Source of the DNA: Streptomyces sp. NBC_00250
Lineage (GTDB): Bacteria; Actinomycetota; Actinomycetes; Streptomycetales; Streptomycetaceae
Assembly (NCBI RefSeq): GCF_036192275.1
Contig: NZ_CP108088.1
Coordinates: 8,294,001 to 8,358,000 of the forward strand
Direction: 5' to 3'
DNA: 64,000 nucleotides
How positions within the stretch are numbered: the stretch's first letter is position 1; every line of letters starts with the position of its first letter. The position numbers were made by a program, and so were the translations under genes. This document shows positions 54,076-63,714 of the stretch, piece by piece. The notes beneath the pieces were generated by a model. That model saw only the letters and a program-made list of their open reading frames with translations, did no database searches and was not told the origin of the DNA.

Positions 54076-55182
54076 TTACTTGGTGAGTGCGGCCAGCTTG
54101 GGGTCGTTGGCGTAGGCCTCGGCCGCGTTGGCCTTGGTCACGATCACCGGCGGAAGCAGGTAGGCCGGGACGACCTTGACACCGTTGTTGTACGACTTGG
54201 TGTCATTGACCTGCGGCGCAGCGCCCTCCTGCAGCGCCTTGACCATGTTGATGGTCTCCGCGACCAGCTTGCGGGTGTCCTTGTTGATCGTGGAGTACTG
54301 CTGACCGGCCACGATGGACTTGACCGACTCGACCTCGGAGTCCTGGCCGGTGACGACCGGCAGCGGCTTGCCGGCGCCCTTGATCGAGGTGAGGATCGCG
54401 CGGGCGAGGGTGTCGTTCGGCGAGAGGACGCCGTCGAGGGTCTTGCCGCCGTTGTAGGTGGAGGTCAGCAGGGAGTCCATGCGCTGCTGGGCGTTCTCGG
54501 CCTTCCAGCCCTGGATGGCGGTCTGCTTGACCGTGGTCTGGCCGGAGCCGACCACGACGTCGCCCTTCTCGATGAGCGGCTTGAGGACGTCCATCGCACC
54601 GTTGAAGAACACCGCGGAGTTGTTGTCGTCCGGCGAGCCGGAGAACAGCTCGATGGTCCACGGCCCCTTCGGCTTCTTGGCCTTCATGCCCTCCAGCAGC
54701 GCCTTGCCCTGCAGCTGGCCGACCTCGAAGTTGTCGTACGCGATGTAGTAGTCCACGTCCGCGGTGTTGGTGATGAGCCGGTCGTAGGCGATGACGGTCG
54801 CACCCGACTCCTTGGCCTGCTTCACCTGGGTCGCGAGCTGCGCGGCGTCGGTCGCGCCGATCACGATGACCTTCGCGCCCTTGGTGACCATGGCGGATAT
54901 CTGGGCCTGCTGGTCGGCGACGGTGGTCGAGGCCCCCGCGTACTGGACGTCGGCCTTGAAGCCCGCCTCCTTGAGCCCGTTGACGAACAGGTCACCGGCG
55001 AGGACCCAGTTCTCCGAGGTCTTGGACGGCATCGCCACACCGATGAGGGAGTCGGCCGCGAAGCCCTTGGCGGAGGCCGCACCGCCCCCCTGGCCGTCGC
55101 GCTCGTTGGAACAGGCGGTGGCGCCGAGCGCCAGCATGGTCACGGCACCGACCGCGACTGCCTTCATGAAGAGGTTGCGCAT
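54076..55182 (-). CDS. chvE: Multiple-sugar ABC transporter substrate-binding lipoprotein (ChvE-like)
   Basis: A 368-residue lipoprotein with lipobox ATAC and a type 1 periplasmic-binding fold. GVAMPSKTSENWVLAGD, VTKGAKVIVIGATDAAQL, VIAYDRLITNTADVDYYIAY and VVTGQDSEVESVKSI closely follow the ChvE/MmsE pattern for aldose binding (galactose, glucose, arabinose, xylose). It is followed, on the same strand and upstream, by the matching permease and ATPase genes. ChvE proteins bind monosaccharides; exact specificity cannot be read. Confidence 0.93.
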   Translation of the reverse strand: MRNLFMKAVAVGAVTMLALGATACSNERDGQGGGAASAKGFAADSLIGVAMPSKTSENWVLAGDLFVNGLKEAGFKADVQYAGASTTVADQQAQISAMVTKGAKVIVIGATDAAQLATQVKQAKESGATVIAYDRLITNTADVDYYIAYDNFEVGQLQGKALLEGMKAKKPKGPWTIELFSGSPDDNNSAVFFNGAMDVLKPLIEKGDVVVGSGQTTVKQTAIQGWKAENAQQRMDSLLTSTYNGGKTLDGVLSPNDTLARAILTSIKGAGKPLPVVTGQDSEVESVKSIVAGQQYSTINKDTRKLVAETINMVKALQEGAAPQVNDTKSYNNGVKVVPAYLLPPVIVTKANAAEAYANDPKLAALTK

Positions 55183-55239
55183 GGTGAATTCCTTTTTCGT
55201 GGGCTATCGCGGGAGGTGAGTCCAGCGGGAGGTGTCCGC

Positions 55240-56562
55240 CTAGACGGAGGTCTTGCGGTGCGTCAGCGGGCGGACGGGGGTCCGGTCGCTGTCGCTGGGT
55301 GAATCAGGCCGTTCGGCCGTGGGCGATGACCCCTGGCGGCGGAACGGACGTGTGAGGGAGCCGATGACCGAGAAGCGGCCCTGGCTCTTGTTGTAGACGT
55401 CGAGTGCGACGGCGAGCAGCAGCACGAGGCCCTTGATGATCTGCACCAGGTCGACGCCGACCCCCATGAGCTGCAGCCCGTTGTTGAGCAGCGCCATGAC
55501 CAGGCCGCCGACGATCGAGCCGCCGATGGTGCCCAGGCCGCCGGAGACCGCCGCCCCGCCGATGAACACCGCCGCGATCGCGTCGAGTTCCCAGCTCAGC
55601 CCGTCCTGTGGACCGGAAGCCGCCGAGCGGGCCACGAAGATCATGCCGGCCAGGGCGGAGAGGATGCCCATGTTCGTCATGACGAGGAAGTTGACGCGCT
55701 TGAGCTTCACTCCGGACAGCTCGGCCGCGCGTGCGTTGCCGCCCACCGCGTAGATGCTCCGGCCGCCGACGGTGTTGCGGGTGTAGAAGGAGTAGGCCAG
55801 CACCAGGACGATCAGGATGATGCCCGACACCGGCAGGCTCGTCCCCACGCGACCGCCGGCGAAGCGCAGCGTGGCGAAGACGATGACGCCCACCATCAGG
55901 GCCAGGCGTACGCCGGAGATCCACAGGGGCGCGTTCTGTGTGCCCATCTCTCGCCGAGTGCTCCGGGCACGCGACTCCCGCCACACCACGGCGACACAGG
56001 CGATGATGCCCAGCAACAGTGTCAGGTTGTTGTAGCCGGTGCTGGGGCCGACCTCGGGCAGGTAGCCCGCGCCGATCTCACGGAAGCCCTCGGGGACCGG
56101 GACGGTGTCGGCGTTGCCGATGAACTGATTGCCGCCACGGAACACCAGCATGCCCGCCAGCGTGACGATGAACGCCGGGACGCCGACATAGGCCACCCAG
56201 AATCCCTGCCAGGCCCCGATGGCCGCGCCGACCACCAGGCCGAGCAGGATCGCCAGCGGCCACGGCAGGTCGAAGTGCTGCATCGACTTGGCGACCACGA
56301 TCCCGGTGAACGCCGCGATGGAGCCGACCGAGAGGTCGATGTGCCCCGCGACGATCACCATCAGCATCCCGATGGCGAGGATGAGGATGTAGGAGTACTG
56401 ACTGACGACCGCGATGAGGTTGCCCGATGTCAGCGTGAGCCCGTTGGTCAGGACCTGGAACAGGAGGATGATCGCCACCAGGGTGAAGATCATGCCGAAC
56501 TGCCGGCTGACGGAGGTGCTGCCTCCGAAGAGGTTCTTCTTGACTTCTTGGAATCCGCTCAT
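55240..56562 (-). CDS. mmsB: Multiple-sugar ABC transporter permease (MmsB-like)
   Basis: A 440-residue polytopic permease, longer than RbsC-type permeases because of an extra central loop, as is usual for XylH/MmsB/GguB proteins. [37 protein letters not shown] ([20 protein letters not shown]) and [19 protein letters not shown] are the diagnostic stretches. ATG 56562 overlaps the ATPase stop by four bases. It works with ChvE and MmsA as a high-affinity monosaccharide importer. Confidence 0.92.
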   Translation of the reverse strand: MSGFQEVKKNLFGGSTSVSRQFGMIFTLVAIILLFQVLTNGLTLTSGNLIAVVSQYSYILILAIGMLMVIVAGHIDLSVGSIAAFTGIVVAKSMQHFDLPWPLAILLGLVVGAAIGAWQGFWVAYVGVPAFIVTLAGMLVFRGGNQFIGNADTVPVPEGFREIGAGYLPEVGPSTGYNNLTLLLGIIACVAVVWRESRARSTRREMGTQNAPLWISGVRLALMVGVIVFATLRFAGGRVGTSLPVSGIILIVLVLAYSFYTRNTVGGRSIYAVGGNARAAELSGVKLKRVNFLVMTNMGILSALAGMIFVARSAASGPQDGLSWELDAIAAVFIGGAAVSGGLGTIGGSIVGGLVMALLNNGLQLMGVGVDLVQIIKGLVLLLAVALDVYNKSQGRFSVIGSLTRPFRRQGSSPTAERPDSPSDSDRTPVRPLTHRKTSV

Positions 56563-58106
56563 GACACCGGCATCTTCTTGGTAGTGGTCATCTGGGTCAT
56601 CAGGCGTTCGGGGTCGACATCGGCGCGTGCTACCTCGCCCGTGATGGTCCCCTCGAACATCGTGTAGATGCGGTCGCACAGACCGATCAGCTCGGGGAGT
56701 TCCGAGGAGATGACAACGACTCCCCGGCCCTGCGCGGCGAGCCGCTGGATGATCCCGTAGATCTCGAACTTCGCGCCGACGTCGATACCGCGTGTCGGCT
56801 CGTCGAGGATCAGCAGGTCCGGGTCGGTGAACATCCACTTGGCCAGGACAACCTTCTGCTGGTTGCCGCCGGAGAGCTTGGCGACGCCCTCATCGACCGT
56901 GGGTGTCTTGATCCGCAGATCGCGGCGGTACTCCTCGGCTGTGCGGTACTCGGCGACCTGGTCGATCACACCACGCCGCGCGACCTTGGCGGGCTTGGCC
57001 GCCACGACGGAGGTCTTGATGTCGTCGAGGAGGTTGAGACCGATCGCCTTGCGATCCTCGCTGACGTATGCCAGACCGTGCTTGATGGCGTCGGAGACCG
57101 ACTTCACCTGTATCTCCACGCCGTTCTTGTAGATGCGGCCTCCCAGCCACACCCCGTAGGACCGGCCGAACAGGCTCATCGCGAGCTCGGAGCGACCAGA
57201 CCCCATCAGACCTGCGAAGCCGACGACCTCGCCGCGACGCACGGTGAAGTTGGACCCCTTGCACACCAGTCGCTCGGTGGAGATCGGGTGGCGCACCGTC
57301 CAGTCGCGGACCTCGAAGAGCACCTCGCCGATGTCGGGCGTGTGGTCGGGGAAGCGGCTGCTGAGCTCGCGTCCCACCATGCCCCGAACGATCCGGGCCT
57401 CGTTGACCCCGTCGGCCCGCACGTCGAGCGTCTCGATGGTCCGGCCGTCGCGCAGGATCGTGATGGAGTCGGCGATCGCCTCGATCTCGTTGAGCTTGTG
57501 CGAGATGATGATCGAGGTGATGCCCTGCCGCTTGAACTCGCGCAGCAGGTCGAGAAGGTGCCGGGAGTCGGCCTCGTTGAGCGCGGCGGTCGGCTCGTCG
57601 AGGATCAGCAGTTTCACGTCCTTCGCGAACGCCTTGGCGATCTCGACGAGCTGCTGCTTGCCGACGCCGATGTCCATGATGAGCGTGTCGGGGTCCTCTT
57701 TGAGGCCCACCTGCTCCATGAGTTCCAGGGCGCGGCGCTGGGCGACTTTCCAGTCGATGGCCCCGCGCTTGCGCGGCTCGTTGCCGAGGAAGATGTTCTC
57801 GGTGATCGACATGCCGGGCACCAATGCCAGTTCCTGGTGGATGATGACGATGCCGGCGTCTTCGCTAGCCCGGATGCCTCTGAAGCGGACCTCGTCGCCG
57901 CCGTAGAAGATCTCGCCGCCATAGGTGCCGTGCTGATGCACCCCGCTGAGCACCTTCATCAGCGTCGACTTCCCGGCGCCGTTCTCCCCGCAGATCGCGT
58001 GGATCTCGCCTGCGCGCACGATCAGGTCGACCCCAGCTAGGGCAGTCACGCCCGGGAAGGACTTGGTGATCGAGCGCATCTCGAGCAAGGCCGGGGCGGC
58101 GCTCAT
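56559..58106 (-). CDS. mmsA: Multiple-sugar ABC transporter ATP-binding protein (MmsA-like)
   Basis: A 515-residue double-domain ATPase. Domain 1 has Walker [10 protein letters not shown] and Walker [15 protein letters not shown]; domain 2 has the degenerate Walker [10 protein letters not shown], the signature [15 protein letters not shown] and [11 protein letters not shown], as in RbsA/XylG/MmsA. It powers the MmsB permease. It is the first gene of the operon, divergent from the ROK regulator; the ATG lies 252 bases from the regulator start. Confidence 0.94.
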   Translation of the reverse strand: MSAAPALLEMRSITKSFPGVTALAGVDLIVRAGEIHAICGENGAGKSTLMKVLSGVHQHGTYGGEIFYGGDEVRFRGIRASEDAGIVIIHQELALVPGMSITENIFLGNEPRKRGAIDWKVAQRRALELMEQVGLKEDPDTLIMDIGVGKQQLVEIAKAFAKDVKLLILDEPTAALNEADSRHLLDLLREFKRQGITSIIISHKLNEIEAIADSITILRDGRTIETLDVRADGVNEARIVRGMVGRELSSRFPDHTPDIGEVLFEVRDWTVRHPISTERLVCKGSNFTVRRGEVVGFAGLMGSGRSELAMSLFGRSYGVWLGGRIYKNGVEIQVKSVSDAIKHGLAYVSEDRKAIGLNLLDDIKTSVVAAKPAKVARRGVIDQVAEYRTAEEYRRDLRIKTPTVDEGVAKLSGGNQQKVVLAKWMFTDPDLLILDEPTRGIDVGAKFEIYGIIQRLAAQGRGVVVISSELPELIGLCDRIYTMFEGTITGEVARADVDPERLMTQMTTTKKMPVS

Positions 58107-58286
58107 GACAGGAGCTCCGCTCCGCGCCGCTGGCTGGGACGGGACCGAACCGGTCCCAGCGAGACAAAGGGTGATGTTGGCATCGTTTTCTCCCAGATCC
58201 TCTCCCGCATCCGGACCGCAGTGAGTGGGGTGACACATCCACTGCTTGGACCTCATGTGCTGCGGGGTGTTGCGTGTGGCGAGACT

Positions 58287-58305
58287 GTAAATCCAATTGT
58301 TTTAC
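58287..58305. promoter_or_regulatory. AT-rich inverted repeat in the mmsA-ROK intergenic region
   Basis: GTAAA (58287-58291) and TTTAC (58301-58305) form an inverted repeat in an AT-rich stretch that continues TTAGTCAAC. It lies 54 bases before the ROK start. ROK/XylR repressors bind AT-rich palindromes of this type; the assignment is inference. Confidence 0.45.
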
Positions 58306-58358
58306 TTAGTCAACGCCCTGGTGCACAATGTCGTCAGCGGCAGATCAGGGAGGCCTCC

Positions 58359-59597
58359 ATGCGGCGAGCGGGAACGAATTTGCCCAAAGTCGGGCGTTAC
58401 AACCAGGCGGTAGTGCTGGAGCAGATCCAGAGGGCCGATGGCACCAGCAGGCTGGAGATCGCCCAGAAGACCGGCCTGACCCCGCAGACCGTGTCCGGGA
58501 TCGTCCGACGGTTGCTCGACGAGGGGACCGTGCGCGAGGACGGGGCGAGCCGGGTGAGCAGCGCCGGCAAGCCTCGCACCACCCTGCGGATCAACGCCGA
58601 CGCGGGCAGCGCCGTGGGCGTGCACTTCGATCCGACCGAACTCGCGTGTGTCGTGGTGGACCTGCTCGGCAGGCCGCTGGTCACGAAGCGGGTCCCGACA
58701 CCGGCGGGCGCGGAGCCGGCTGAAGTCGTGGCCGCGATGGCGGACCTGGTCGAGGAAGTGCTGACGGAGGCGGCTGTGCCCCGTGAGCGCGTCCTCGGCC
58801 TCGGGCTGGCCAGCCCCGGCCCGATCGACCAGGAACACGGCATGGTGGTCGCGCCGCCACAACTGGCACACTGGGCCAGGGTCCCGATCAAGCAGATGCT
58901 CGGCAAAGCCACCGGTCTGGCCGTGACCCTGGACAACGACTCCAGCGCCGCGGCGATCGGCGAACGGTGGGCGGGCGCCGGACGAAGCGCCGCGAACTTC
59001 GCGTACTTCTTCATCGGTACCGGCATCGGTGGCGGACTGATCCTCAATCACCAAGTCCACCGTGGCGGGTCGTTCAACGCCGCGGAGTTCGGTCACATCT
59101 CCGTCGTGCCGGACGGTCTGCAGTGCTACTGCGGGAACCGGGGCTGCCTGGAGACCCTGGTGAGCCCGGCCGCGATCGTCGTCGAGACGCATCGCAGGCT
59201 CCTCGCGGGCGTGGGGAGTTCGCTGGCCGAGCGCTTCCGAGCCGATCCCGCCTCGGTCGACCGTGCGGCCGTCCGTGACGCGTTGGCCGCCGGTGACCCG
59301 CTGGCCACCGCCGTCTTTGGTCAAGCTGCGCAGCACCTCGCCACCGCGGTGGTGAACGTCGTCAATGTGACCGACGTCGACCTGGTCGTCTTCGGCGGCC
59401 ACGGCATCCGTCAGGTCGGAGATCTCTATGTCGAAGCGGCCAGGGAAGCCGTCTCCACCAGGGTGATGTCCCGTCACATTCGCGTAGTGGATGTGACGTT
59501 GTCCCCGCTGGGCGCCGATGCTGCTGTAGTGGGCGCCGCGGCGCTCGTCCTCCACACCACTTATTCGCCGCACCTGTCGGCACTCCTCTCGGACTGA
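58359..59597 (+). CDS. ROK-family transcriptional regulator (XylR-type)
   Basis: A 412-residue regulator. An N-terminal winged helix (SRLEIAQKTGLTPQTVSGIV then RRLLDEGTV) precedes a ROK sugar-kinase-like domain: AVGVHFDPTELA, TLDNDSSAAAIGERWAGAG and the zinc motif CYCGNRGCLE. AGGGAGG lies before ATG 58359. It is divergent from the ChvE/MmsAB transporter and followed by a ROK sugar kinase, so it probably represses the transporter until a sugar or phosphorylated sugar is present. Confidence 0.93.
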   Translation: MRRAGTNLPKVGRYNQAVVLEQIQRADGTSRLEIAQKTGLTPQTVSGIVRRLLDEGTVREDGASRVSSAGKPRTTLRINADAGSAVGVHFDPTELACVVVDLLGRPLVTKRVPTPAGAEPAEVVAAMADLVEEVLTEAAVPRERVLGLGLASPGPIDQEHGMVVAPPQLAHWARVPIKQMLGKATGLAVTLDNDSSAAAIGERWAGAGRSAANFAYFFIGTGIGGGLILNHQVHRGGSFNAAEFGHISVVPDGLQCYCGNRGCLETLVSPAAIVVETHRRLLAGVGSSLAERFRADPASVDRAAVRDALAAGDPLATAVFGQAAQHLATAVVNVVNVTDVDLVVFGGHGIRQVGDLYVEAAREAVSTRVMSRHIRVVDVTLSPLGADAAVVGAAALVLHTTYSPHLSALLSD

Positions 59598-59637
59598 ACG
59601 CGTCAGCTCGGACTGGCCGCAACAGAAAGGACCCTCC

Positions 59638-60561
59638 ATGGACCAGGAAGCCGTGCTCGCGGTGGACATCGGGGGCACGAAGATCAGCGCGGGCCTCGTA
59701 GACGCGAAGGGCCGGGTGTACCGGCACGCCGAGGTCCCCACACCCGCCACCGGTCCCTTGCTCGACGACGCGCTGCGGCACCTGCTCACATCAGTGCTGG
59801 ACGGCGCGATACCCCGGGCCGTGGGACTGGCGTGCGCAGGGCCGGTGGATCCGCCGCGCGGCACGGTGAGTCCGGTGAACATCCCGGCCTGGCGGGACTT
59901 CCCGCTGGTGAGCCTGGTCGGCGACATCGTGCCCGGTGTGCAGGTGGGCCTCGTGGGTGACGCCATCGCCGCCGCGCTGGGCGAGCACTGGCTCGGCGCC
60001 GGACAGGGGGCGGTCGCGATGCTCGGCATCGTCGTGTCCACCGGCATCGGAGGAGGCCTCGTGCTCAACGGGATGGCGTACCCGGGTCCCAGCGGCAACG
60101 CCGGCCACATCGGCCACGTGGTGGTCGACCCGGCCGGCCCGCCCTGTGTGTGCGGTGCGACCGGCTGCGTCGAGACGTACGCCAGTGGCCCGTCCATGGT
60201 CCGCTGGGCCCGCGAGCAGGGCTGGACCGGATCCGACGCCCGTGCCCTCGCTGCAGACGCGGCAGACGGCCAGGTCGTGGCCGTGGCTGCGTTCGACCGC
60301 GGCACCCGAGCTCTGGCGCGCGGAATCATCGACACCGCGACGCTGTGTGACGTCGACCGGGTCGTGATCGGCGGTGGGGTGGCGGCCGCGGGCCCGGTGC
60401 TGTTCGAACCCCTGCGGCAGCACCTGGCACAGTCGGCCACTCTGAGCTTCGTGCGGCGCGTGACCGTGGAACCGTTCGCGATGGGACGGCACGGCGGCCT
60501 GCTCGGCGCCGCACGCACCGCATGGCTCGCGTCGCAGGCCGACACGGTGGTGTGCCGATGA
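59638..60561 (+). CDS. ROK-family sugar kinase (glucokinase-like)
   Basis: A 307-residue ROK kinase without a DNA-binding domain. The phosphate-binding start AVDIGGTKISAGLVDAKG, catalytic VGDAIAAALGEHWLGAGQG, GIVVSTGIGGGLVLNGMA and zinc motif CVCGATGCVETYASG are all present. It would phosphorylate a hexose such as glucose delivered by the MmsAB importer. A GAAAGGA ribosome site lies before the ATG, 40 bases after the regulator stop, so the two form an operon. Confidence 0.92.
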   Translation: MDQEAVLAVDIGGTKISAGLVDAKGRVYRHAEVPTPATGPLLDDALRHLLTSVLDGAIPRAVGLACAGPVDPPRGTVSPVNIPAWRDFPLVSLVGDIVPGVQVGLVGDAIAAALGEHWLGAGQGAVAMLGIVVSTGIGGGLVLNGMAYPGPSGNAGHIGHVVVDPAGPPCVCGATGCVETYASGPSMVRWAREQGWTGSDARALAADAADGQVVAVAAFDRGTRALARGIIDTATLCDVDRVVIGGGVAAAGPVLFEPLRQHLAQSATLSFVRRVTVEPFAMGRHGGLLGAARTAWLASQADTVVCR

Positions 60562-61199
60562 CGGGCGCCGCGACGCGGCAGACGGCCGACGCACTGACCT
60601 GATGTGCGCGCGGTCCGGCGCCGGCGCGATAGGGCGGAACGATTCAGTTCCTCCGGCGAGCGTCCCGCGGGGCTCCGGCAAGGCCGGGGCCCCGCGTCCC
60701 TCACCTCGGCTTTTACCTTTCGGTATGTCGTTCGGCCCCTTTGGCCGCGAGCAGGGCCGCCCGCGGCCAAAGGGCGCGGGATCGGGGATGCGCAGGGGAC
60801 CGAAGGGCAGGAAGGAAGCGGCTGCTGTGGTCATCGGAACTCCCTGAAGCGTGGGCAATGCCTACACGCTCCCCGGTACCCGCGCCGCACACATCCGTAG
60901 GACTACCTACTCCCTACCTGGACGCCCCTCGGTCGGGTAGGGGCGTGCCCGGTCAGGGGTCTCAGGCTCCTCCGCGCCCTGGCGGCCGGTGGGGGATGCC
61001 TGCAGCCGGTGGCCCACCGCAGACCTGCTGTTGCCTTTTGACCCCGCCCGCAGGGAACTGACCTGTGGCTCTGCGTGATGCCCGGGAATGTGGAGCCTCA
61101 CGTTCAAGCGGCCATGATCAACGTCGCCACCACACTCATCTGACCGTCCGCGTCGGAGCGATCGGACCAGGGCAACGTCGACCTCGGGGCGCCCCGCGA
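60562..61199. other. Intergenic region with strong hairpins
   Basis: 638 bases between convergent genes. A perfect 13-bp stem CCCTTTGGCCGCG/CGCGGCCAAAGGG with a 12-base loop lies at 60737-60774, and ACGCCCCT/AGGGGCGT at 60922-60946. A proline- and glycine-rich open frame on the minus strand (from about 60858) has no recognisable family and is not called. Confidence 0.5.
60737..60774. terminator. Strong hairpin between ROK kinase and LuxR-type gene
   Basis: 13-bp perfect stem, 12-base loop. It lies between two convergent genes and may be a bidirectional terminator, although it is 175 bases after the kinase stop. Confidence 0.5.
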
Positions 61200-63548
61200 T
61201 CAGCTCTTGCCGTGTCGGGTGGCCCAGGCGGCGACGTGGGCACGGGAGGTCAAGCCGAGCTTGGTGAGGACGTGGTCGACGTGCCCTTCGACCGTGCGCG
61301 GGGAGATCACCAGCTTCGCGGCGATCTGCTTGTTGGACATGCCCTGCGCGACCAGCTCCGCGACTTGCTGTTCGCGCGCGGTCAGCGGATTGGGCTCGGC
61401 CGGTGCGGCGCTCGCCTCGGCTGCCGGCACGGGCTCCTCCTCGGCGCCGAGTGCGTAGTCGACCGCGGTGTCGAGGTCGAAGGCGAAGCCGCGGGCCCCC
61501 CCCGCCTCGAACGGGGTCTCGCCGAGTCCCTGCCTGATCTGCGAGGTGGCGGTGTCGACGAGGGCGGACTCGGCGTCGCTGACGAACTCGGAAATGCCGA
61601 ACACGCGGGAGATGCGTCGGCGTGCGCCGAGCAGGACGGCAGCGCGTGCGAGATCGCCGTCAGCCGCTGTTGAGCACAACAGGACCACTAGGGCCGCCGA
61701 CAGACCAAGCGGGTTGTTGAACTCGTGCGCGATTCTGATGGCTTCGCGCGTGTACGTGATCGCGGAGGTGTTCTCACCGGCGCCGTACTCCGCGACGGCC
61801 CGACTGATCAGCGTCCAGGACAGGGCGAAACGCTCACCGAACTCGATATTGCAGCGCTGCGTCTGCTCGAAGGCGGAGACCGCCTCGTCGTAGTTGCCGA
61901 GCAACGCATGCGCGACGGCCAGCATGCTGTGCGAGGCTGCGCGCTCGGGAGCTCCGGCGTACTCCGGGCAGGAAAGGGCCTCCCTCGCGTGGGCGATCGC
62001 CGCGACAAAATCGCCGCGGTGTACCGCGAGCTCCGCCCCGACAGCGAGAGCACGTGCGGTCAGCAGCGGATCGTGCAGCGTGCGCGCCAGCGCCAGGCCT
62101 TCCTCCCAGGCCGCCTCCGCAGCGGCGAGGTCCTGCTGGCTGGCGCAGATCGAGGCCAGGTTCCGCAGGGACATGACGCGTGCAGGGCTCGGCTCCGTGC
62201 TTGCGGTCAGGGCACGCTCCAGCCACGCCCGCCCCTCGGCCATTTGGCCGCTGCCGTGCCAGTACTGCAGGAGGGCGGCGGTGAACCTGAGTCCGGCGTG
62301 TTCCTCCCCCTGCGTGGAGAGGCAGTGCTCCATGGCGGCGCGCAGGTTGCGGTAGTCGCGGCGCAGACGGCGTGACCACGACAGCTGGTCGGGGCCGTAC
62401 CACTGCGCTGCCATCTGCTCGGCGAGCTGGAGGTACCAGTCGCGGTGGCGTCGGACCAGTTCCGCTTCCTGGCCCGTGGCGCGCAGCCGGGTGCGTCCGT
62501 AGTGGGCCAGGGTCTCCAGCAGCCGGTACTGCGCCTGCCCGAGATGCTCCTCTTGGACGAGGACGGACTTGTCCAGCAGCCCGGCGACCAGCACCATGAC
62601 CGCCTCGGGCGGGACGTCCTCGCCGGAGCAGACTCCCTCGGCCGCGTCGAGGTCGAACCAGCCGGCGAAGACCGAGGCACGTGCCCACAGCAGCCGCTCC
62701 TGCGGCGAGCAGAGCTCATAGCTCCAGTCGATCGCCGCCTCAAGGCTGCGATGCCGGGCCGGCGCCGTGCGGTCGGAGGTGCCCAGAGAGCCCAGCCGCT
62801 CCTCGAAGCCCCGCACGAGCTGTCCCGGTGTGAACATCCGGGTTTGGACCGCGGCCAGCTCGATGGCCAGCGGCAGGCCGTCCAGCCGTCGGCACAGCCG
62901 AGCCACGTCGGGCCAGTCGTCCCGGGCCAGGGCGGCCCCACCGACTGCGGCGGCTCGCTCCGCGAACAGCACCAGCGCCGGGTACTGCGGGGGCCCGGTG
63001 GAGCTGCGGGCGAAGTCCTCACCGGGCTCCGGATCCGCGGCCGGGACGGACAGCGGTGGCACCCGCCACACGTGCTCACCGGTGAGCCACAGCCGTTCGC
63101 GGCTCGTCGCCAGCACCCGTACCTGCGGAGCCTGCCGGATGACGGCGTTGATGAGGGCCGCGCACTCTTCGACGACCTGCTCGCAGTTGTCGAAGACCAG
63201 CAGCATCTGCCGCTCGCGCAGGAACTCGGTGATGATCTCTGTCGGATCACGGTCCGACTGGTCGTGGATCTCCAGGGTCTCCACCACGGCGGATCCCAGT
63301 GCTGACCGATCCGACACCGAGGAGAGGTCGAGGAAGCGCACCCCGTCCGAGAACGCCCGACGCAGTCCTGTCGCCACACGCGTCGCCAGCCGTGTCTTGC
63401 CGATGCCGCCGACGCCCGTCAGGGTTACCACCCGGGCCTCGGACAGCGCGGCCTTGACCGCGCCGATCTCCTGTCGCCGCCCCACGAAGCTCGTCAACTC
63501 GACCGGCAGGCCGGCGTCACCCCAGCGGGTCTGCACGGCAGTGGCCAT
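61200..63548 (-). CDS. Large ATPase-type LuxR regulator
   Basis: A 782-residue regulator. An N-terminal NB-ARC/AAA-like ATPase has Walker A GVGGIGKTRLA and Walker B MLLVFDNCEQV, with SRERLWLTGEHVWRVPPLSV after it. A winged segment and helical TPR-like repeats occupy about 330-690. The C-terminal LuxR helix-turn-helix reads LTAREQQVAELVAQGMSNKQ then RTVEGHVDHVLTKLG. Such proteins activate operons after ligand and ATP binding. ATG 63548 starts the conserved ELTSFVGRRQE region; no ligand or target is visible. Confidence 0.93.
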   Translation of the reverse strand: MATAVQTRWGDAGLPVELTSFVGRRQEIGAVKAALSEARVVTLTGVGGIGKTRLATRVATGLRRAFSDGVRFLDLSSVSDRSALGSAVVETLEIHDQSDRDPTEIITEFLRERQMLLVFDNCEQVVEECAALINAVIRQAPQVRVLATSRERLWLTGEHVWRVPPLSVPAADPEPGEDFARSSTGPPQYPALVLFAERAAAVGGAALARDDWPDVARLCRRLDGLPLAIELAAVQTRMFTPGQLVRGFEERLGSLGTSDRTAPARHRSLEAAIDWSYELCSPQERLLWARASVFAGWFDLDAAEGVCSGEDVPPEAVMVLVAGLLDKSVLVQEEHLGQAQYRLLETLAHYGRTRLRATGQEAELVRRHRDWYLQLAEQMAAQWYGPDQLSWSRRLRRDYRNLRAAMEHCLSTQGEEHAGLRFTAALLQYWHGSGQMAEGRAWLERALTASTEPSPARVMSLRNLASICASQQDLAAAEAAWEEGLALARTLHDPLLTARALAVGAELAVHRGDFVAAIAHAREALSCPEYAGAPERAASHSMLAVAHALLGNYDEAVSAFEQTQRCNIEFGERFALSWTLISRAVAEYGAGENTSAITYTREAIRIAHEFNNPLGLSAALVVLLCSTAADGDLARAAVLLGARRRISRVFGISEFVSDAESALVDTATSQIRQGLGETPFEAGGARGFAFDLDTAVDYALGAEEEPVPAAEASAAPAEPNPLTAREQQVAELVAQGMSNKQIAAKLVISPRTVEGHVDHVLTKLGLTSRAHVAAWATRHGKS

Positions 63549-63714
63549 ATTCGGAACTGTAGGTCGGCCCTGGAGGAACGTCAAAAGGTGCTCGGCCCGG
63601 TGGCCGGCCGCTGCTGGTGTGTTGTTGCAGGTGTGGATATAACGTTTTGCCCGATTTGATGGTGGCGTAGGGCGCCGAAGCTCATGATCGCGGCGGCCTA
63701 GTCGAGGTGCCGGT

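Noticed and set aside
60590-60858. Minus-strand Pro/Gly/Arg-rich frame beginning MTTAAASFLPFGP
   Set aside because: It covers a palindromic hairpin and continues antisense into the ROK kinase gene. No domain is visible.
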